Counted from the first letter of the stretch, positions 51,020 to 60,074 are shown. The stretch: 64,000 nt of DNA from Halorubrum amylolyticum (GCF_004114995.1 NZ_SDJP01000009.1:1-64000); one strand, 5' to 3'. Program-made: numbers and translations. The notes: generated by a model from the letters alone, not told the origin.

Positions 51020-52591
51020 ATGGCAACGGAAGCCGCGACCGACAACGACGCCGACACAGCCGACGCCCCCGACGCGTACGACGCCCCCGACACAGCCGAC
51101 GCCCCCGACGCGTACGACGCCCTCCTCGACCGCGTTCGACGCTGGAACGCGGTCGGGAGCGCCGCCGGCGTCCTCGGGTGGGACCAGCAGGTGATGATGC
51201 CCGAGGGCGGCACCCCCGCCCGGTCGAAGCAGCTCTCGACGCTCTCGTCGATCCGCCACGACATAGTCACCGACGAGGAGACGGGCGAGCTGCTCGACGA
51301 GCTGGCCGACGCCGACCTCACCGACGAGCGGGCGGCGGCCGTGCGCGAGGTCCGCCGCGAGTACGAGCGCGCCGACGCCGTCCCCGTCGATCTCGTCGAG
51401 GAGATCTCCGAGACCGGAACCGAGGCCCTGCGGGCGTGGGAGGAGGCCAAAGCCGAGGACGACTTCGAGAAATTCGCCCCGTACTTGGAGAAACACGTCG
51501 AGCTGAAACGCGAGTACGCCGAGCACATCGACCCCGATCGGGACCCCTACGAGGTCCTCTTCGAGGAGTTCGAGCCGTGCCTCTCGATGGAACGTGCGGA
51601 GTCGATCCTGACGGAGCTCCGCGAGACGCTCGTTCCCATGATCGACGCGATCCGCGAGTCCGACGCCGACCTCGCCGTCGACACCTTCGAGGGGACGTTC
51701 CCCGAAGACGAGCAGGAGGCGCTCGCGCGCGACACCCTCGAACTGGTCGGCTACGACTTCGATCGCGGCCGCCTCGACGTCTCCTCGCACCCGTTCACCG
51801 CCGGCAACCAGTTCGACTGCCGGGTGACCACCCGGTTCGACGAGTCCGACCCTCTCGGCGCGATCGGCTCAACGGTCCACGAGTTCGGCCACGCCCAGTA
51901 CAACCTCGGGCTCCCGCAGGAACAGTTCGGGACCCCGCTCGGCGAGTCCCGCGATCTGTCGGTCCACGAGTCGCAGTCGCGGCTCTGGGAGAACCACGTC
52001 GGCCGCAGCCGGGCGTTCTGGGAGCTGTTCCTGCCGACCTTCAAAGAGCACTTCCCCGAGACCGACGACGCCACCGTCGAGGACGCGTATCAGGCGTTCA
52101 ATCAGGTTCACGAGGACAACCTCATCCGCGTCGAGGCCGACGAACTCACCTACCACCTCCACATCGTCGTCCGGTTCGAGATCGAGCGCGACCTGATCCG
52201 CGGCGACCTCGCGGTCGAGGACGTCCCCGAGGTCTGGAACGACAAGTACGAGGAGTACCTCGGAATCCGACCCGACACCGACGCCGAGGGCTGTCTCCAG
52301 GACATCCACTGGAGCCACGGCAACTTCGGCTACTTCCCGACCTACTCGCTCGGCTCCGTGATGGCCGCCCAGCTGTTCGAGACGGCCGAGAGCGAGATCG
52401 ACGACCTCGACGACAAGATCGCCGCGGGCGAGTTCGACGACCTCCGGGAGTGGCTCGCGGAGAACGTCCATCGGCAGGGCTCCCGCTACGAGACGAACGA
52501 GCTGGTGAAGCGCGCCACCGGTGACGACTTCTCGGCGGACGCGTTCACCGACTACGTCGAGGCAAAGTACGGCGAGCTGTACGGGATCTGA
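51020..52591 (+). CDS. Thermostable-type carboxypeptidase (family M32)
   Basis: A 523-residue metallocarboxypeptidase of the Taq family. The zinc site is H287-E288-F-G-H291 with the third ligand in the Glu of LSVHESQSRLWENHVGRS. The N-terminus carries a 36-nt DNA duplication that encodes two copies of DAPDTADAPDAY-like sequence, giving an acidic disordered tail not found in bacterial homologues. The conserved part starts around YDALLDRVRRWNAVGSAAGVLGWD. It removes most C-terminal amino acids in the cytoplasm. TTCTTAACCG lies about 27 nt before the ATG. Confidence 0.92.
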   Translation: MATEAATDNDADTADAPDAYDAPDTADAPDAYDALLDRVRRWNAVGSAAGVLGWDQQVMMPEGGTPARSKQLSTLSSIRHDIVTDEETGELLDELADADLTDERAAAVREVRREYERADAVPVDLVEEISETGTEALRAWEEAKAEDDFEKFAPYLEKHVELKREYAEHIDPDRDPYEVLFEEFEPCLSMERAESILTELRETLVPMIDAIRESDADLAVDTFEGTFPEDEQEALARDTLELVGYDFDRGRLDVSSHPFTAGNQFDCRVTTRFDESDPLGAIGSTVHEFGHAQYNLGLPQEQFGTPLGESRDLSVHESQSRLWENHVGRSRAFWELFLPTFKEHFPETDDATVEDAYQAFNQVHEDNLIRVEADELTYHLHIVVRFEIERDLIRGDLAVEDVPEVWNDKYEEYLGIRPDTDAEGCLQDIHWSHGNFGYFPTYSLGSVMAAQLFETAESEIDDLDDKIAAGEFDDLREWLAENVHRQGSRYETNELVKRATGDDFSADAFTDYVEAKYGELYGI

Positions 52592-52633
52592 GGCGGAGAG
52601 GTCGTTTCTTGGCCGGCCGGTTCCGGCGTCAGT

Positions 52634-53242
52634 TCACAGCCGGAAGCCGGTCATCAGGACGATCAGTCCGAGCATCACCGCGGCCTCGAACAGCCCGACG
52701 ACGAGGTTCTTCTTCTCGATCGCTTCGAGCCGCGAGGCGTCCGGGTCCGGCGAGAGCGTCTCGTAGTACGCGCTGAGCTGTAGCCGATGCGGGACCGCGA
52801 GTCCGAACGCGAACAGCCCCCAGCCGACGCCGAGCGCGACCGACGACCACGTCTCGGAGAAGCCGTACCCGAACCCGAGATCCGCCGTCAGGAGGACGGT
52901 CCCGGACAGCACCGTCGTCAGCGAGAAGCCGACCAGGAAGAAGACCGCCTTCGGAACCAGCGTGGCCGTCACCGCGGCCGAGGCCTCTTCGCCGAGCCCG
53001 CCCAGCGTCGGTCCGATGATCGCCGGGAAGATCAGTGCGAAGCCGAACCACACCGCCCCGGCCGCGACGTGGGTGTAGAAGAGCAGTTCCGTGCTGGCGA
53101 CGGCGAAGCTCATCGCGAAGAACGCCAGCGGGACGAGGAAACTCCCGGCCGCGAACGCCGGGTTCGCGGCGTCCGCGAGGTGTTGAATGCGCTCCACGAC
53201 GTTTCCCTCTGCGACGCGACCGGTCTCGTGACTGACAGCCAT
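52634..53242 (-). CDS. Haloarchaeal integral membrane protein of unknown function
   Basis: A 202-residue protein with five predicted transmembrane helices: AFFAMSFAVASTELLFYTHV, AGAVWFGFALIFPAIIGPTL, ATLVPKAVFFLVGFSLTTVLSG, WSSVALGVGWGLFAFGLAV and VVGLFEAAVMLGLIVLMTG. His residues within helix 1 (TH) and after helix 4 (PHR) could bind heme, but no family is recognised. A TTTTTATCAG box (minus strand) lies about 26 nt before the ATG at 53242, consistent with a leaderless transcript. Confidence 0.7.
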   Translation of the reverse strand: MAVSHETGRVAEGNVVERIQHLADAANPAFAAGSFLVPLAFFAMSFAVASTELLFYTHVAAGAVWFGFALIFPAIIGPTLGGLGEEASAAVTATLVPKAVFFLVGFSLTTVLSGTVLLTADLGFGYGFSETWSSVALGVGWGLFAFGLAVPHRLQLSAYYETLSPDPDASRLEAIEKKNLVVGLFEAAVMLGLIVLMTGFRL

Positions 53243-53302
53243 GGAAAGTGATCGGTGAATTTTCTGATAAAAATTGGGGTCGCCGCAATCACCGAACCGA
53301 GA

Positions 53303-53575
53303 TCAGTTTTTCTTCGGAAGCGAACCGTACAGTTCCTCGTTCTGGATCTGCGTGCCGAACTGCGCACAGAGCCGGCAACAGTCGGCCGCATCGGAGAACG
53401 TTCGCACGCTGGCGTCCCACCGGGAGTGGACCGACCGGAGCATCGCGGTTCGGACGGACGGTTCGGTCGCGACCATCAGTCGACGCGATCGCTCCGGCGG
53501 CGTCGCTTCGGCCGCCGGCGTCGCTTCGGCCGCCGGCCGATCCATCCGGTTAGTGGCGAGCAGATATTCGAACAC
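53303..53575 (-). CDS. Possible small Cys-containing protein
   Basis: A 90-codon frame starting at GTG (53575) or, shorter, ATG (53545). The first part contains an 18-nt tandem repeat (AEATPAAEATP) and the end has three Cys (CCRLC) and LYGSLPKKN. I recognise no family. Composition is neither clearly acidic nor random. It would be divergent from the frameshifted winged-helix gene, with an AT-rich promoter-like patch (GGTTATCTACTAGAGAACGGTTAAC) between. The 418-nt gap 53243-53660 holds nothing else that I can identify. Confidence 0.28.
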   Translation of the reverse strand: MFEYLLATNRMDRPAAEATPAAEATPPERSRRLMVATEPSVRTAMLRSVHSRWDASVRTFSDAADCCRLCAQFGTQIQNEELYGSLPKKN

Positions 53576-53660
53576 GCTTCCGATCTCGATCCCGACGCCG
53601 AGGTTATCTACTAGAGAACGGTTAACTGAATGGTTGCCTATCCCTCTCGTGAGAACGCGT

Positions 53661-54052
53661 ATGGGTGAAACAGATCGTCGATCCCCGGGTGAGATTCGCC
53701 GTCCCGAGCCGCCGCTCCCGGAGGAGAGCGAGCTGACGCTCGAAGAGTATCTCGCGATGCAGCGGGCGATCGGCCATCCGATGCGGTTCCAAATCCTCCG
53801 AGCGCTCGTGGCGAACGACGAGCTGAGCGCGACGGACCTGAAACGAGTCGTCGACGCCGACGCCCCGAACTTCCACTACCACCTCAGCGAACTGGCAGAT
53901 GTCGGGCTCGTGGAGAAGCGCCAGCGACGGACCGCCGCAGTGAGGGGTTTTACACGTACTACCGGCCGACCGGGATGGGACGCGGGATCCTCGAACACGG
54001 CGTCGAGGAGTTGATGCGACGCGAACGGGAGTTCGACGACGCCTATTCGTGA
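53661..54052 (+). pseudogene. Frameshifted winged-helix (ArsR/TrmB-like) regulator
   Basis: The reading frame from ATG 53661 encodes a winged-helix domain (AIGHPMRFQILRALVANDE, VDADAPNFHYHLSELADVGLVEKRQ) and then loses sense, ending at 54014. In the -1 frame, the continuation reads SEGFYTYYRPTGMGRG, then ILEHGVEELMRREREFDD, to a TGA at 54050-54052, exactly what homologues should show after the wing. A one-base loss (or two-base gain) near 53915-53950 explains this. It may be a true pseudogene, a sequencing error, or a rare frameshift. The target genes are unknown; it neighbours a membrane protein. Confidence 0.72.
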
Positions 54053-54135
54053 GCGCGCCCCCGATCACGTCATAGCGACTGGCGCTGTTCCCCCGCTCGC
54101 ATACGGGGTCTCCCGTGCGGTCGACCCCGCTACTC

Positions 54136-54186
54136 GCCGGCCTCCGGCCGGCTCGCTTGTAAGTGGCTTCCCTTCGGTCAGCCACT
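54136..54186. terminator. Two hairpins between convergent genes
   Basis: The gap between the frameshifted regulator (plus) and aroB' (minus) contains a perfect 7-bp hairpin GCCGGCC-TCC-GGCCGGC (54136-54152) and a second 7-bp inverted repeat AGTGGCT (54162-54168) and AGCCACT (54180-54186) with an 11-nt loop; the latter touches the aroB' stop codon. No long T tract follows either hairpin. They probably act as a bidirectional terminator or mRNA 3'-end stabiliser. Confidence 0.5.
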
Positions 54187-55358
54187 CACTTCTCGATGAT
54201 GCTCTCTTCGACCGCCTCGCCGAAGTGGCGCGCCACGTCCTCGTAGTAGACGAGCGCCTCGTCGCCCGCCTCCAGATCGGTAACCGCCTTCTTCCCGTCC
54301 GCGGTCGCGACCTTCACGGTCTCGGCGTTCTGGATCAACGTCTCCACGCGGTCGATTCCCTCCTCCGTCTCGACCTCCGCCTGGAGCCGGAACATGGGGC
54401 GCTTCTCGATCTTCACGCGTCCGACAATCGCCTCGCGGGTGTGACCCGCGGTGTCGACGATCTGTACCTCGTCGCCGCTGGTCAGCTCCGCGAGGTAGTT
54501 GGTGCCCCCCTCGGCGTTGCGGACGTAGGCGTGGACGGCGCCGGCGTTCACGCGGAACGGGCGCGACTCGACGTACGGCGACTCCGCGGTCTCGGCGTGG
54601 ACGAAGAACAGCCCGCGCGACATCGACCCGACCAGCATCCCCTCGTCGTCGTCCATCAGCGAGCCGGTGTCGATACAGACGCGGTCGGCCATACCGGTGC
54701 GCTCGACCGTGGTCACCTCGGCGTGCCGGAGGTCCAGCGTCTCGCGGTCGGCGGCGTCGCGGGCGTCGACCGCGCCGCGGATCTCGTCGGGGGAGTCGGT
54801 ATCGAGGAGGACGCCGTCGGCGCCGATCTCCAGCGTCTCGAAGGCGGTCTTGGCCTCGGCGGCAGTGGTCGCGCCCGCGACGAGGTGCGTCTCCTCGCCG
54901 ACCCGCGCGATCAGGTTCTCCAGCGGGATTATCGACCAGTCCTCGCCGACGATCACCGTGAACTCGGCGTCGTTGGCGGCCTCCTCGGCGAAGCGCTCGT
55001 ACTCGGTACCGAGCACCCGGACGTACGCGCCCTGCGCGCGGTCGTCGCGCCGGCGGACCGTCGTGAGGTCCGCGGAGCCCGACAGGTCCTCCGGCATGTC
55101 GATGGTGCCGTCACCCTCGCCCCCCTTCCCGACGAAGTAGGTGTCGGCCTCGGGGCCGTCCTCGGCGTCGTCGATCACGTCCGCCTCCGAGCGGAACGCG
55201 GCGACCGAGATGTCACCGAGGTCGCGGACGCGCCCCACGTCGGTCTCGTCGACGAGCACCCAGTCCGCGCCGGCCTCGATGGCGGCCGTGATCCGTCGCT
55301 TGCGCGCCTCCCAGTCGCCGACGTCCCCGTCGGCTTTCACCCAGACCGTGCGTGTCAT
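54186..55358 (-). CDS. aroB': 3-dehydroquinate synthase II (archaeal AroB')
   Basis: A 390-residue archaeal-type dehydroquinate synthase that oxidatively deaminates and cyclises 2-amino-3,7-dideoxy-D-threo-hept-6-ulosonate to 3-dehydroquinate with NAD+. Family features: MTRTVWVKADGDVGDWEARKRRIT start, WSIIPLENLIA, VGSMSRGLFFVHAETAESPYVESRPFRVNAGAVHAYV, and LAELTSGDEV. This replaces the classical DAHP route. It follows aroA' by 115 nt on the same strand, the standard haloarchaeal order. Confidence 0.93.
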   Translation of the reverse strand: MTRTVWVKADGDVGDWEARKRRITAAIEAGADWVLVDETDVGRVRDLGDISVAAFRSEADVIDDAEDGPEADTYFVGKGGEGDGTIDMPEDLSGSADLTTVRRRDDRAQGAYVRVLGTEYERFAEEAANDAEFTVIVGEDWSIIPLENLIARVGEETHLVAGATTAAEAKTAFETLEIGADGVLLDTDSPDEIRGAVDARDAADRETLDLRHAEVTTVERTGMADRVCIDTGSLMDDDEGMLVGSMSRGLFFVHAETAESPYVESRPFRVNAGAVHAYVRNAEGGTNYLAELTSGDEVQIVDTAGHTREAIVGRVKIEKRPMFRLQAEVETEEGIDRVETLIQNAETVKVATADGKKAVTDLEAGDEALVYYEDVARHFGEAVEESIIEK

Positions 55359-55419
55359 TGTCGGAACCTCACGGCGGGCGGGCTTGAAAACTGCGAAAGG
55401 AACAGGAACCGCCCGCCGC

Positions 55420-55515
55420 CTACGCCTCGGCGAATCCGCCGGCGGCGAGCGCCTCGGCGAACCCGTCCGCTGCCTACGCTTCCACGAACCCGCCCGCGGC
55501 GAGCGCCTCGTCGAC
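55420..55515 (-). repeat. 54-nt-period duplication of the aroA' 3' end
   Basis: Bases 55420-55461 are a diverged copy of 55474-55515, the last 14 codons of aroA'. In the same frame as aroA' but past its TAG, the sequence reads a 17-residue extension (AADGFAEALAAGGFAEA) ending in another TAG at 55420-55422. The copy keeps the frame and the terminal FAEA/FVEA pattern. Either a longer ancestral C-terminus was truncated by a stop, or the end was duplicated without functional effect. Confidence 0.7.
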
Positions 55516-56265
55516 GCTCGCGTCGTCGTGGACGACCGCCGACACCGCGCGGGCGATTCCCTCCGGGTCCTCGTGCTGGAAGATCGACCGCCCCATCGAC
55601 ACGCCGGCGGCGTCCCCGTCCATCGCGCCGCGGACCATCTCCACGGTGTCGCGGTCGGTTCCCTTCGAGCCGCCGGCGATGACGACCGGGAGCCGGGTGG
55701 ACTCCGTGACGCGCTCGAAGGAGGCGCCGTCGCCGGAGTAGCCGGTCTTCACCACGTCGGCCCCGAGCTCCTCGGCGAGCCGCACCGCGTGTCCGAGCGA
55801 CTCGGGGTCGGTCTCGTCGACGCCGGAGCCGCGCGCGTACGCCATCGCGAGCACCGGCAGGCCGAGGCGCTCGGCGTCGGCGGTCAGCTCCGCCAGCTCC
55901 TCGATCTGGTCGGGCTCGTGGTCGGAGCCGACGTTGATGTGGAACGAGACCACGTCGGCGCCCGCGCGCACCGCGTCCTCGGCGGTGGCGGTGACGCGTT
56001 TGTCGCTCTCGTCGGGGCCGATCGTCGTCGACCCGTTGACGTGGACGATGTAGCCCGCGTCGTTCTTGTTCTCGTGGACGCGCGGCGCGATCCCCTTCTG
56101 GGTGAGCACCGCGTCCGCGCCGCCGTTCGTCACGCCGTCGATCGTCGACTCGATGTCGACGAGGCCGTCGACGGCGCCCATCGTGAGCCCGTGGTCCATG
56201 GGGACGATGAGGTACCGGTCGTTTGTGGAAATGCGGTCGAGTCGTGCCGAGAGTCCTGCTGTCAT
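55474..56265 (-). CDS. aroA': 2-amino-3,7-dideoxy-D-threo-hept-6-ulosonate synthase (archaeal AroA')
   Basis: A 263-residue class I aldolase of the FbaB/DhnA type that makes the first precursor of the archaeal shikimate route from aspartate semialdehyde and a sugar-derived C3 donor. Motifs: RYLIVPMDHGLTMGAVDGL, VVSFHINVGSDHEPDQIEEL, ADVVKTGYSGD (Schiff-base Lys) and VVIAGGSKGTDRDTVEMVRGAMDGDAAGVSMGRSIFQ. The ATG at 56265 gives the family start; 11 additional in-frame residues are discounted. It sits between trpA and aroB' on the same strand, forming an aromatic biosynthesis block. Confidence 0.93.
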   Translation of the reverse strand: MTAGLSARLDRISTNDRYLIVPMDHGLTMGAVDGLVDIESTIDGVTNGGADAVLTQKGIAPRVHENKNDAGYIVHVNGSTTIGPDESDKRVTATAEDAVRAGADVVSFHINVGSDHEPDQIEELAELTADAERLGLPVLAMAYARGSGVDETDPESLGHAVRLAEELGADVVKTGYSGDGASFERVTESTRLPVVIAGGSKGTDRDTVEMVRGAMDGDAAGVSMGRSIFQHEDPEGIARAVSAVVHDDASVDEALAAGGFVEA

Positions 56266-56347
56266 GATGGTGTCGGTCGTTGTGTGAGAGTGTGGCAATC
56301 GTAGGTAAGTGGGTTTCGTTCGGGGACGTATTGGCTCGAAGCCGCGA

Positions 56348-57268
56348 TCACCGCGACTCCGCCGCCTCGGCGCGCGCGGCGTAGCCGCGCTCCGCGCCCG
56401 CCTTCAGCTCACGCGAGAGCGCCTCCAGCCGATCGGCGACCTCCTCGGTCGAGAGGCCCTCTTCGACGCCCTCGGCGACGATGTCGACGAGCGCCGAGCC
56501 GACGATGACCCCGTCGGCACCGCCGGCGACGATGCGCTCGGCGTGCTCGCCCGCCGAGATGCCGAATCCGACGGCCTTCGGCACGTCGTACTCGCGGAGC
56601 CGGTCGAGGCTCTGCGTGGTCTGGTCGGACACGTCGCTGCGCGCGCCGGTGGTGCCGAGCCGCGCCTGCACGTAGACGTAGCCGGACACCTGACTCATGA
56701 TCCGGTCGAGCCGATCGCCGACCGTGGTTGGCGCGACGATGAAGACGAGGTCGAGCCCGAACTCGTCGCAGGCCTCCCGCAGCGGGTCGGCCTCCTCGGC
56801 CGGGAGATCGGGGACGACGAGCCCCTCGATGCCGGCCGCGGCGGCGCGCTCGACGAAGGGACGGGGGCCGGCCTCGCTCTCGGTTTCACCGCTCGCGTCC
56901 GAGGCGCGCTGCGCCTCGCTATTCCCGTACTGATAGATCAAGTTGTAGTACGTCATGCAGACGAGCGGCGCCTCCACGTCCAGCTCCTCCGCGAACGCGA
57001 AGAACCGGTCCGGCGTCATCCCGGCGTCGAGCGCGCGGACCAGCGCCCCCTGAATGGTCGACCCCTCCGCGATCGGCTCCGAGAAGGGGAGCCCGAGCTC
57101 GATCACGTCCGCGCCGCCGCGGTCGAGCGCCTCGACGTACGCCTTGGAGGACTCGTAGTCGGGGTCGCCGACCGCGAGGTACGGGACGTAGGCGGGGCCG
57201 TCGGCGAACGCCTCGGCGATGGCCTCGGAGTTGCCCGTCTCTTCCGTCTCCGCGCTTCGGTCCGCCAT
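56348..57268 (-). CDS. trpA: Tryptophan synthase alpha subunit
   Basis: A 306-residue TIM-barrel enzyme that splits indole-3-glycerol phosphate to indole and glyceraldehyde 3-phosphate. Catalytic Glu lies in [19 protein letters not shown] and catalytic Asp in [13 protein letters not shown]; the phosphate site is GVGFGIS-like ([12 protein letters not shown]). The loop after YYNLIYQYG contains an unusual acidic insertion ([20 protein letters not shown]) near the alpha-loop 2/6 region. The ATG abuts the trpB stop directly, so the two subunits are translationally coupled. Confidence 0.95.
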   Translation of the reverse strand: MADRSAETEETGNSEAIAEAFADGPAYVPYLAVGDPDYESSKAYVEALDRGGADVIELGLPFSEPIAEGSTIQGALVRALDAGMTPDRFFAFAEELDVEAPLVCMTYYNLIYQYGNSEAQRASDASGETESEAGPRPFVERAAAAGIEGLVVPDLPAEEADPLREACDEFGLDLVFIVAPTTVGDRLDRIMSQVSGYVYVQARLGTTGARSDVSDQTTQSLDRLREYDVPKAVGFGISAGEHAERIVAGGADGVIVGSALVDIVAEGVEEGLSTEEVADRLEALSRELKAGAERGYAARAEAAESR

Positions 57269-58573
57269 TCAGATCCCCCCCGTGAACATCGACATGTCGG
57301 GCGCCTCGTCGATGTCGCGCTTGTCCGTCTCCTCGATGGCGGCGTCGAGGTCCTTGTCGCCGCGCCCGGAGACGTTCACGACGACCCGCTCGCCGAGGTC
57401 CTCGTGATGCTCCTCCAAGAATCCGAACGCGTGTGCCGTCTCCAGCGCGGGGATGATTCCCTCCGTGCGGGAGAGCCGGTGGAACCCCTCCAAGGCCGCG
57501 TCGTCGTCGACGGCGACGGGGGTCACCCGCTCCTCGTCGACGAGGTACGCCAACTCCGGGCCGACGCCGGCGTAGTCGAGCCCGGAGGAGATCGAGTGGC
57601 TCTCCATGATCTGGCCGTCGGAGTCCTGCAGGAGCTTCGTGCGCGCCCCGTGGAGCACGCCCTCGTTTCCCGCGTACAGCGACGCCGAGTTCGGGGCGAC
57701 GCCCGCCTCCTCGTCGACCTCCAGCGTCGATCCGCCGGCCTCGACCGCGTGGAGATCGACCGCTTCGTCGTCGACGAAGTCCGCGAACGCGCCCATCGTG
57801 TTCGAGCCGCCGCCCGCGCAGGCGACCACGTCGGTCGGGAGGTCGCCGGTCTTCTCGATCGACTGCGCGCGCGCCTCTTCCGAGATGACTGCTTGAAAGT
57901 CGCGAACCATCACCGGGAAGGGGTGCGGGCCGACGATCGAGCCGATGACGTAGTGGGTGTTCTCGACGGTGGTCGCCCAGTCGCGCATCGTCTCGGAGAT
58001 GGCCTCCTTCAGGGTGCCCCGCCCGGTGGTGACCGGATTCACCTCGGCGCCGTTGAGCTTCATCCGGAAGACGTTGGGACGTTGGCGGTTGATGTCGCGC
58101 TCGCCCATGTAGATCTCGCAGGGCATGTCGAGGTGCGCGGCCGCCATCGCGGTCGCGGTGCCGTGTTGCCCGGCACCCGTCTCCGCGATGATCCGCTCTT
58201 TGCCCATGTACTTTGCCAAAAGGACCTGTCCGAGGGCGTTGTTCAGCTTGTGCGCGCCGCCGTGGACGAGGTCCTCGCGTTTGAGGAACACCTCGCGGTC
58301 GTAGCGCTCCGAGAGCCGGTCGGCGCGCTGGAGCGGCGTGGGCCGCCCGCCGAAGTCCGCGAGCCGCTCGCGGAACTCGTCCATGAACCCGTCCTCGTTG
58401 TCGAGGACGTAGCGCTCGTAGGCGTCGGTCAGCTCCTCGATGGCGGGCATCAGCGCCTCGGGGACGTACTGGCCGCCGTAGCGGCCGAACTTCCCGTCGT
58501 CGCGGCCGCGCTCGCGGCCGGGGCGTCGCGCCCGCTCCGTCTCGTCCGTCGTCCGCGTGTCGGTCTCGCTCAT
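57269..58573 (-). CDS. trpB: Tryptophan synthase beta subunit
   Basis: A 434-residue PLP enzyme that condenses indole with serine. The PLP Lys is in [19 protein letters not shown]; the serine-binding loop is [19 protein letters not shown]; and the phosphate loop is [12 protein letters not shown]. It is the long TrpB1 form that pairs with TrpA. The first 28 residues are a charged, disordered extension ([20 protein letters not shown]) absent from bacterial TrpB. Its ATG overlaps the trpC stop. Confidence 0.96.
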   Translation of the reverse strand: MSETDTRTTDETERARRPGRERGRDDGKFGRYGGQYVPEALMPAIEELTDAYERYVLDNEDGFMDEFRERLADFGGRPTPLQRADRLSERYDREVFLKREDLVHGGAHKLNNALGQVLLAKYMGKERIIAETGAGQHGTATAMAAAHLDMPCEIYMGERDINRQRPNVFRMKLNGAEVNPVTTGRGTLKEAISETMRDWATTVENTHYVIGSIVGPHPFPVMVRDFQAVISEEARAQSIEKTGDLPTDVVACAGGGSNTMGAFADFVDDEAVDLHAVEAGGSTLEVDEEAGVAPNSASLYAGNEGVLHGARTKLLQDSDGQIMESHSISSGLDYAGVGPELAYLVDEERVTPVAVDDDAALEGFHRLSRTEGIIPALETAHAFGFLEEHHEDLGERVVVNVSGRGDKDLDAAIEETDKRDIDEAPDMSMFTGGI

Positions 58574-59421
58574 GTGGGTGTCTCCGTGGTGTCTCGGGTG
58601 TCGCTCTCGTCGTTCGCGCCGTCTCCGTCGGCGTCCGCACCGACCGCGTCGCCCGCCGCCTCCGCACGCGTCAGCGCTCGGGTGTTCGCCGCCACGTCGC
58701 CGTCCATGATCGCGCTCCCGACGAGCAGGGCGTCGGCGCCCGCCGCGCGCATCCGGCGAACGTCGGCCGCCGAGCCGATCCCGCTTTCGGCGATCAGGGC
58801 CACGTCGTCGGGGACGTGGGGCGCCACCGACTCGAAGGTTCCGAGGTCGACGACCAGCTCCGCGAGGTCGCGGTTGTTCACGCCGACGAGCGTCGCGCCC
58901 GCGTCGAGCGCGCGCTCCAGCTCGTCGCGGTCGTGGACCTCGACGAGGACTTGGAAGCCGCGGTCGCGCGCGGCGTCGAGCAGGTCCGGGAGTTCGTCGC
59001 CGACGAACCGGGCGATCAGCAGGACCACGTCGCTCTCGACGGCGTCGAGCTGCGACTCCGCGACGACGAAGTCCTTCCGGAGGACGGGTACGTCAACCGC
59101 CTCGCGCACGCGTTCGAGCGTGTCGGTGCTCCCGCCGAAGTGCGCCGGCTCGGTGAGCACGCTCAGCGCGGCGGCGCCGCCGGCGACCATCCCCTCGGCG
59201 AGCGCGATCGGGTCGTCGGCGCGGGTGCCCTCCGTCGTCGGGCTCGTGGGCTTCACCTCGGCGATCACGGGGACGCGCCCGTCCGCCTCGGCGCGGTCGA
59301 ACGCCGCCCGCAGGTCGCGCGGATCGACCGCGACTTCGCCGGGTCGGCCCTCGGCCGCCCGGTCACGGGCCGCCGACAAGATCGATCTGACCGCCGGAGC
59401 CAGCTCGGTTTGATCCTCCAT
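58570..59421 (-). CDS. trpC: Indole-3-glycerol phosphate synthase
   Basis: A 283-residue TIM-barrel enzyme converting CdRP to indole-3-glycerol phosphate. Motifs: [15 protein letters not shown] (catalytic Glu/Lys), [30 protein letters not shown] and [16 protein letters not shown]. The C-terminal 40 residues are an acidic halophilic extension. It heads the trpCBA operon. Its start codon lies inside an 18-bp perfect palindrome, and a CCTTATGAAC element about 30 nt upstream would yield a leaderless mRNA, so the palindrome would cover the transcription start. Confidence 0.94.
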   Translation of the reverse strand: MEDQTELAPAVRSILSAARDRAAEGRPGEVAVDPRDLRAAFDRAEADGRVPVIAEVKPTSPTTEGTRADDPIALAEGMVAGGAAALSVLTEPAHFGGSTDTLERVREAVDVPVLRKDFVVAESQLDAVESDVVLLIARFVGDELPDLLDAARDRGFQVLVEVHDRDELERALDAGATLVGVNNRDLAELVVDLGTFESVAPHVPDDVALIAESGIGSAADVRRMRAAGADALLVGSAIMDGDVAANTRALTRAEAAGDAVGADADGDGANDESDTRDTTETPT

Positions 59422-59436
59422 TAGTGTACACTAATG
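59419..59436. promoter_or_regulatory. 18-bp perfect palindrome covering the trpC start, TGTACA core
   Basis: CATTAGTGTACACTAATG is perfectly self-complementary over 18 bp and includes the trpC ATG (59419-59421 on minus). Its centre is TGTACA, identical to the TRP-box core bound by TrpY in Methanothermobacter. With a TATA-like CCTTATGAAC (minus strand, about 59447-59456), transcription should begin within the palindrome. This placement is ideal for a repressor of the tryptophan operon; whether a TrpY-like protein exists here cannot be judged from the window. Confidence 0.72.
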
Positions 59437-59571
59437 CACGTATCTGTTCATAAGGCTTGCGGGCGCGCTCGCCTCCGCGCGACTGGCTTCCCCGCGGCGG
59501 CCTCCCGTGATCGCGGTCCCCGACCCGGACGTGTCCCGTCGATTTAACCGTCGCCGTCACGGATCGCGGGT

Positions 59572-60036
59572 ATGGACACGACGGGACCGTCGGGCGTCTT
59601 CGCCCGCGAGGTCGACGAGATCGGACGGGCGGTCGAGGTGGGCTTCGCCGGCGGCCGCGTCATCTCGGTGTCGTTCCCGGAGACGGCGCCGTCGGACGCG
59701 ACCGCGGACCACGACCTGCTCGACCGGATCGAGGCGTACCTCGGCGGCGAGCGCGACGCGTTCGACGACGTCGCGACCGGGCTCACGGTGCCCACCGACC
59801 GCCGGGCGGTCCTCGAAGCGCTCGAAACGATCCCCTACGGCGAGGAGGTCTCGGTCAGTCGCCTGACGCGGCTGGCCGCGCTCGACGCCGACGACCCGGA
59901 GGACCTGGAGCTGGTGACCGGCGCGCTCCGCGAGAACCCGATCCCGATCCTCTTCCCGGACCACCGCGTGCAGGGCGGACCGTACGCCACGCCGGGAGAC
60001 GTGCGAGAGACGCTCCGGCGCGTCGAAGGGCTGTAG
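59572..60036 (+). CDS. O6-alkylguanine-DNA alkyltransferase-like protein lacking the acceptor Cys
   Basis: A 154-residue protein with the DNA-binding C-terminal domain of MGMT/Ogt: VLEALETIPYGEEVSVSRLTRLA (winged helix) and then NPIPILFPDHRVQGG. In active transferases the last motif reads PCHRV; here the Cys is D130. Asn122 and Arg132 are retained. Such alkyltransferase-like (ATL) proteins bind O6-alkylguanine and hand lesions to excision repair without transferring the alkyl group; known ATLs have Trp or Ala at this place, Asp is unusual. The N-terminal half is shortened and acidic. TTTAACCG is about 30 nt upstream. Confidence 0.8.
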   Translation: MDTTGPSGVFAREVDEIGRAVEVGFAGGRVISVSFPETAPSDATADHDLLDRIEAYLGGERDAFDDVATGLTVPTDRRAVLEALETIPYGEEVSVSRLTRLAALDADDPEDLELVTGALRENPIPILFPDHRVQGGPYATPGDVRETLRRVEGL

Positions 60037-60074
60037 ACCGTAGCTCTGTCGGGAGCGAATTCGCGGTCGGCTCG

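Noticed and set aside
51052..51123. 36-nt duplication in the carboxypeptidase gene as a regulatory repeat
   Set aside because: It is in frame and simply lengthens an acidic disordered N-terminal tail.
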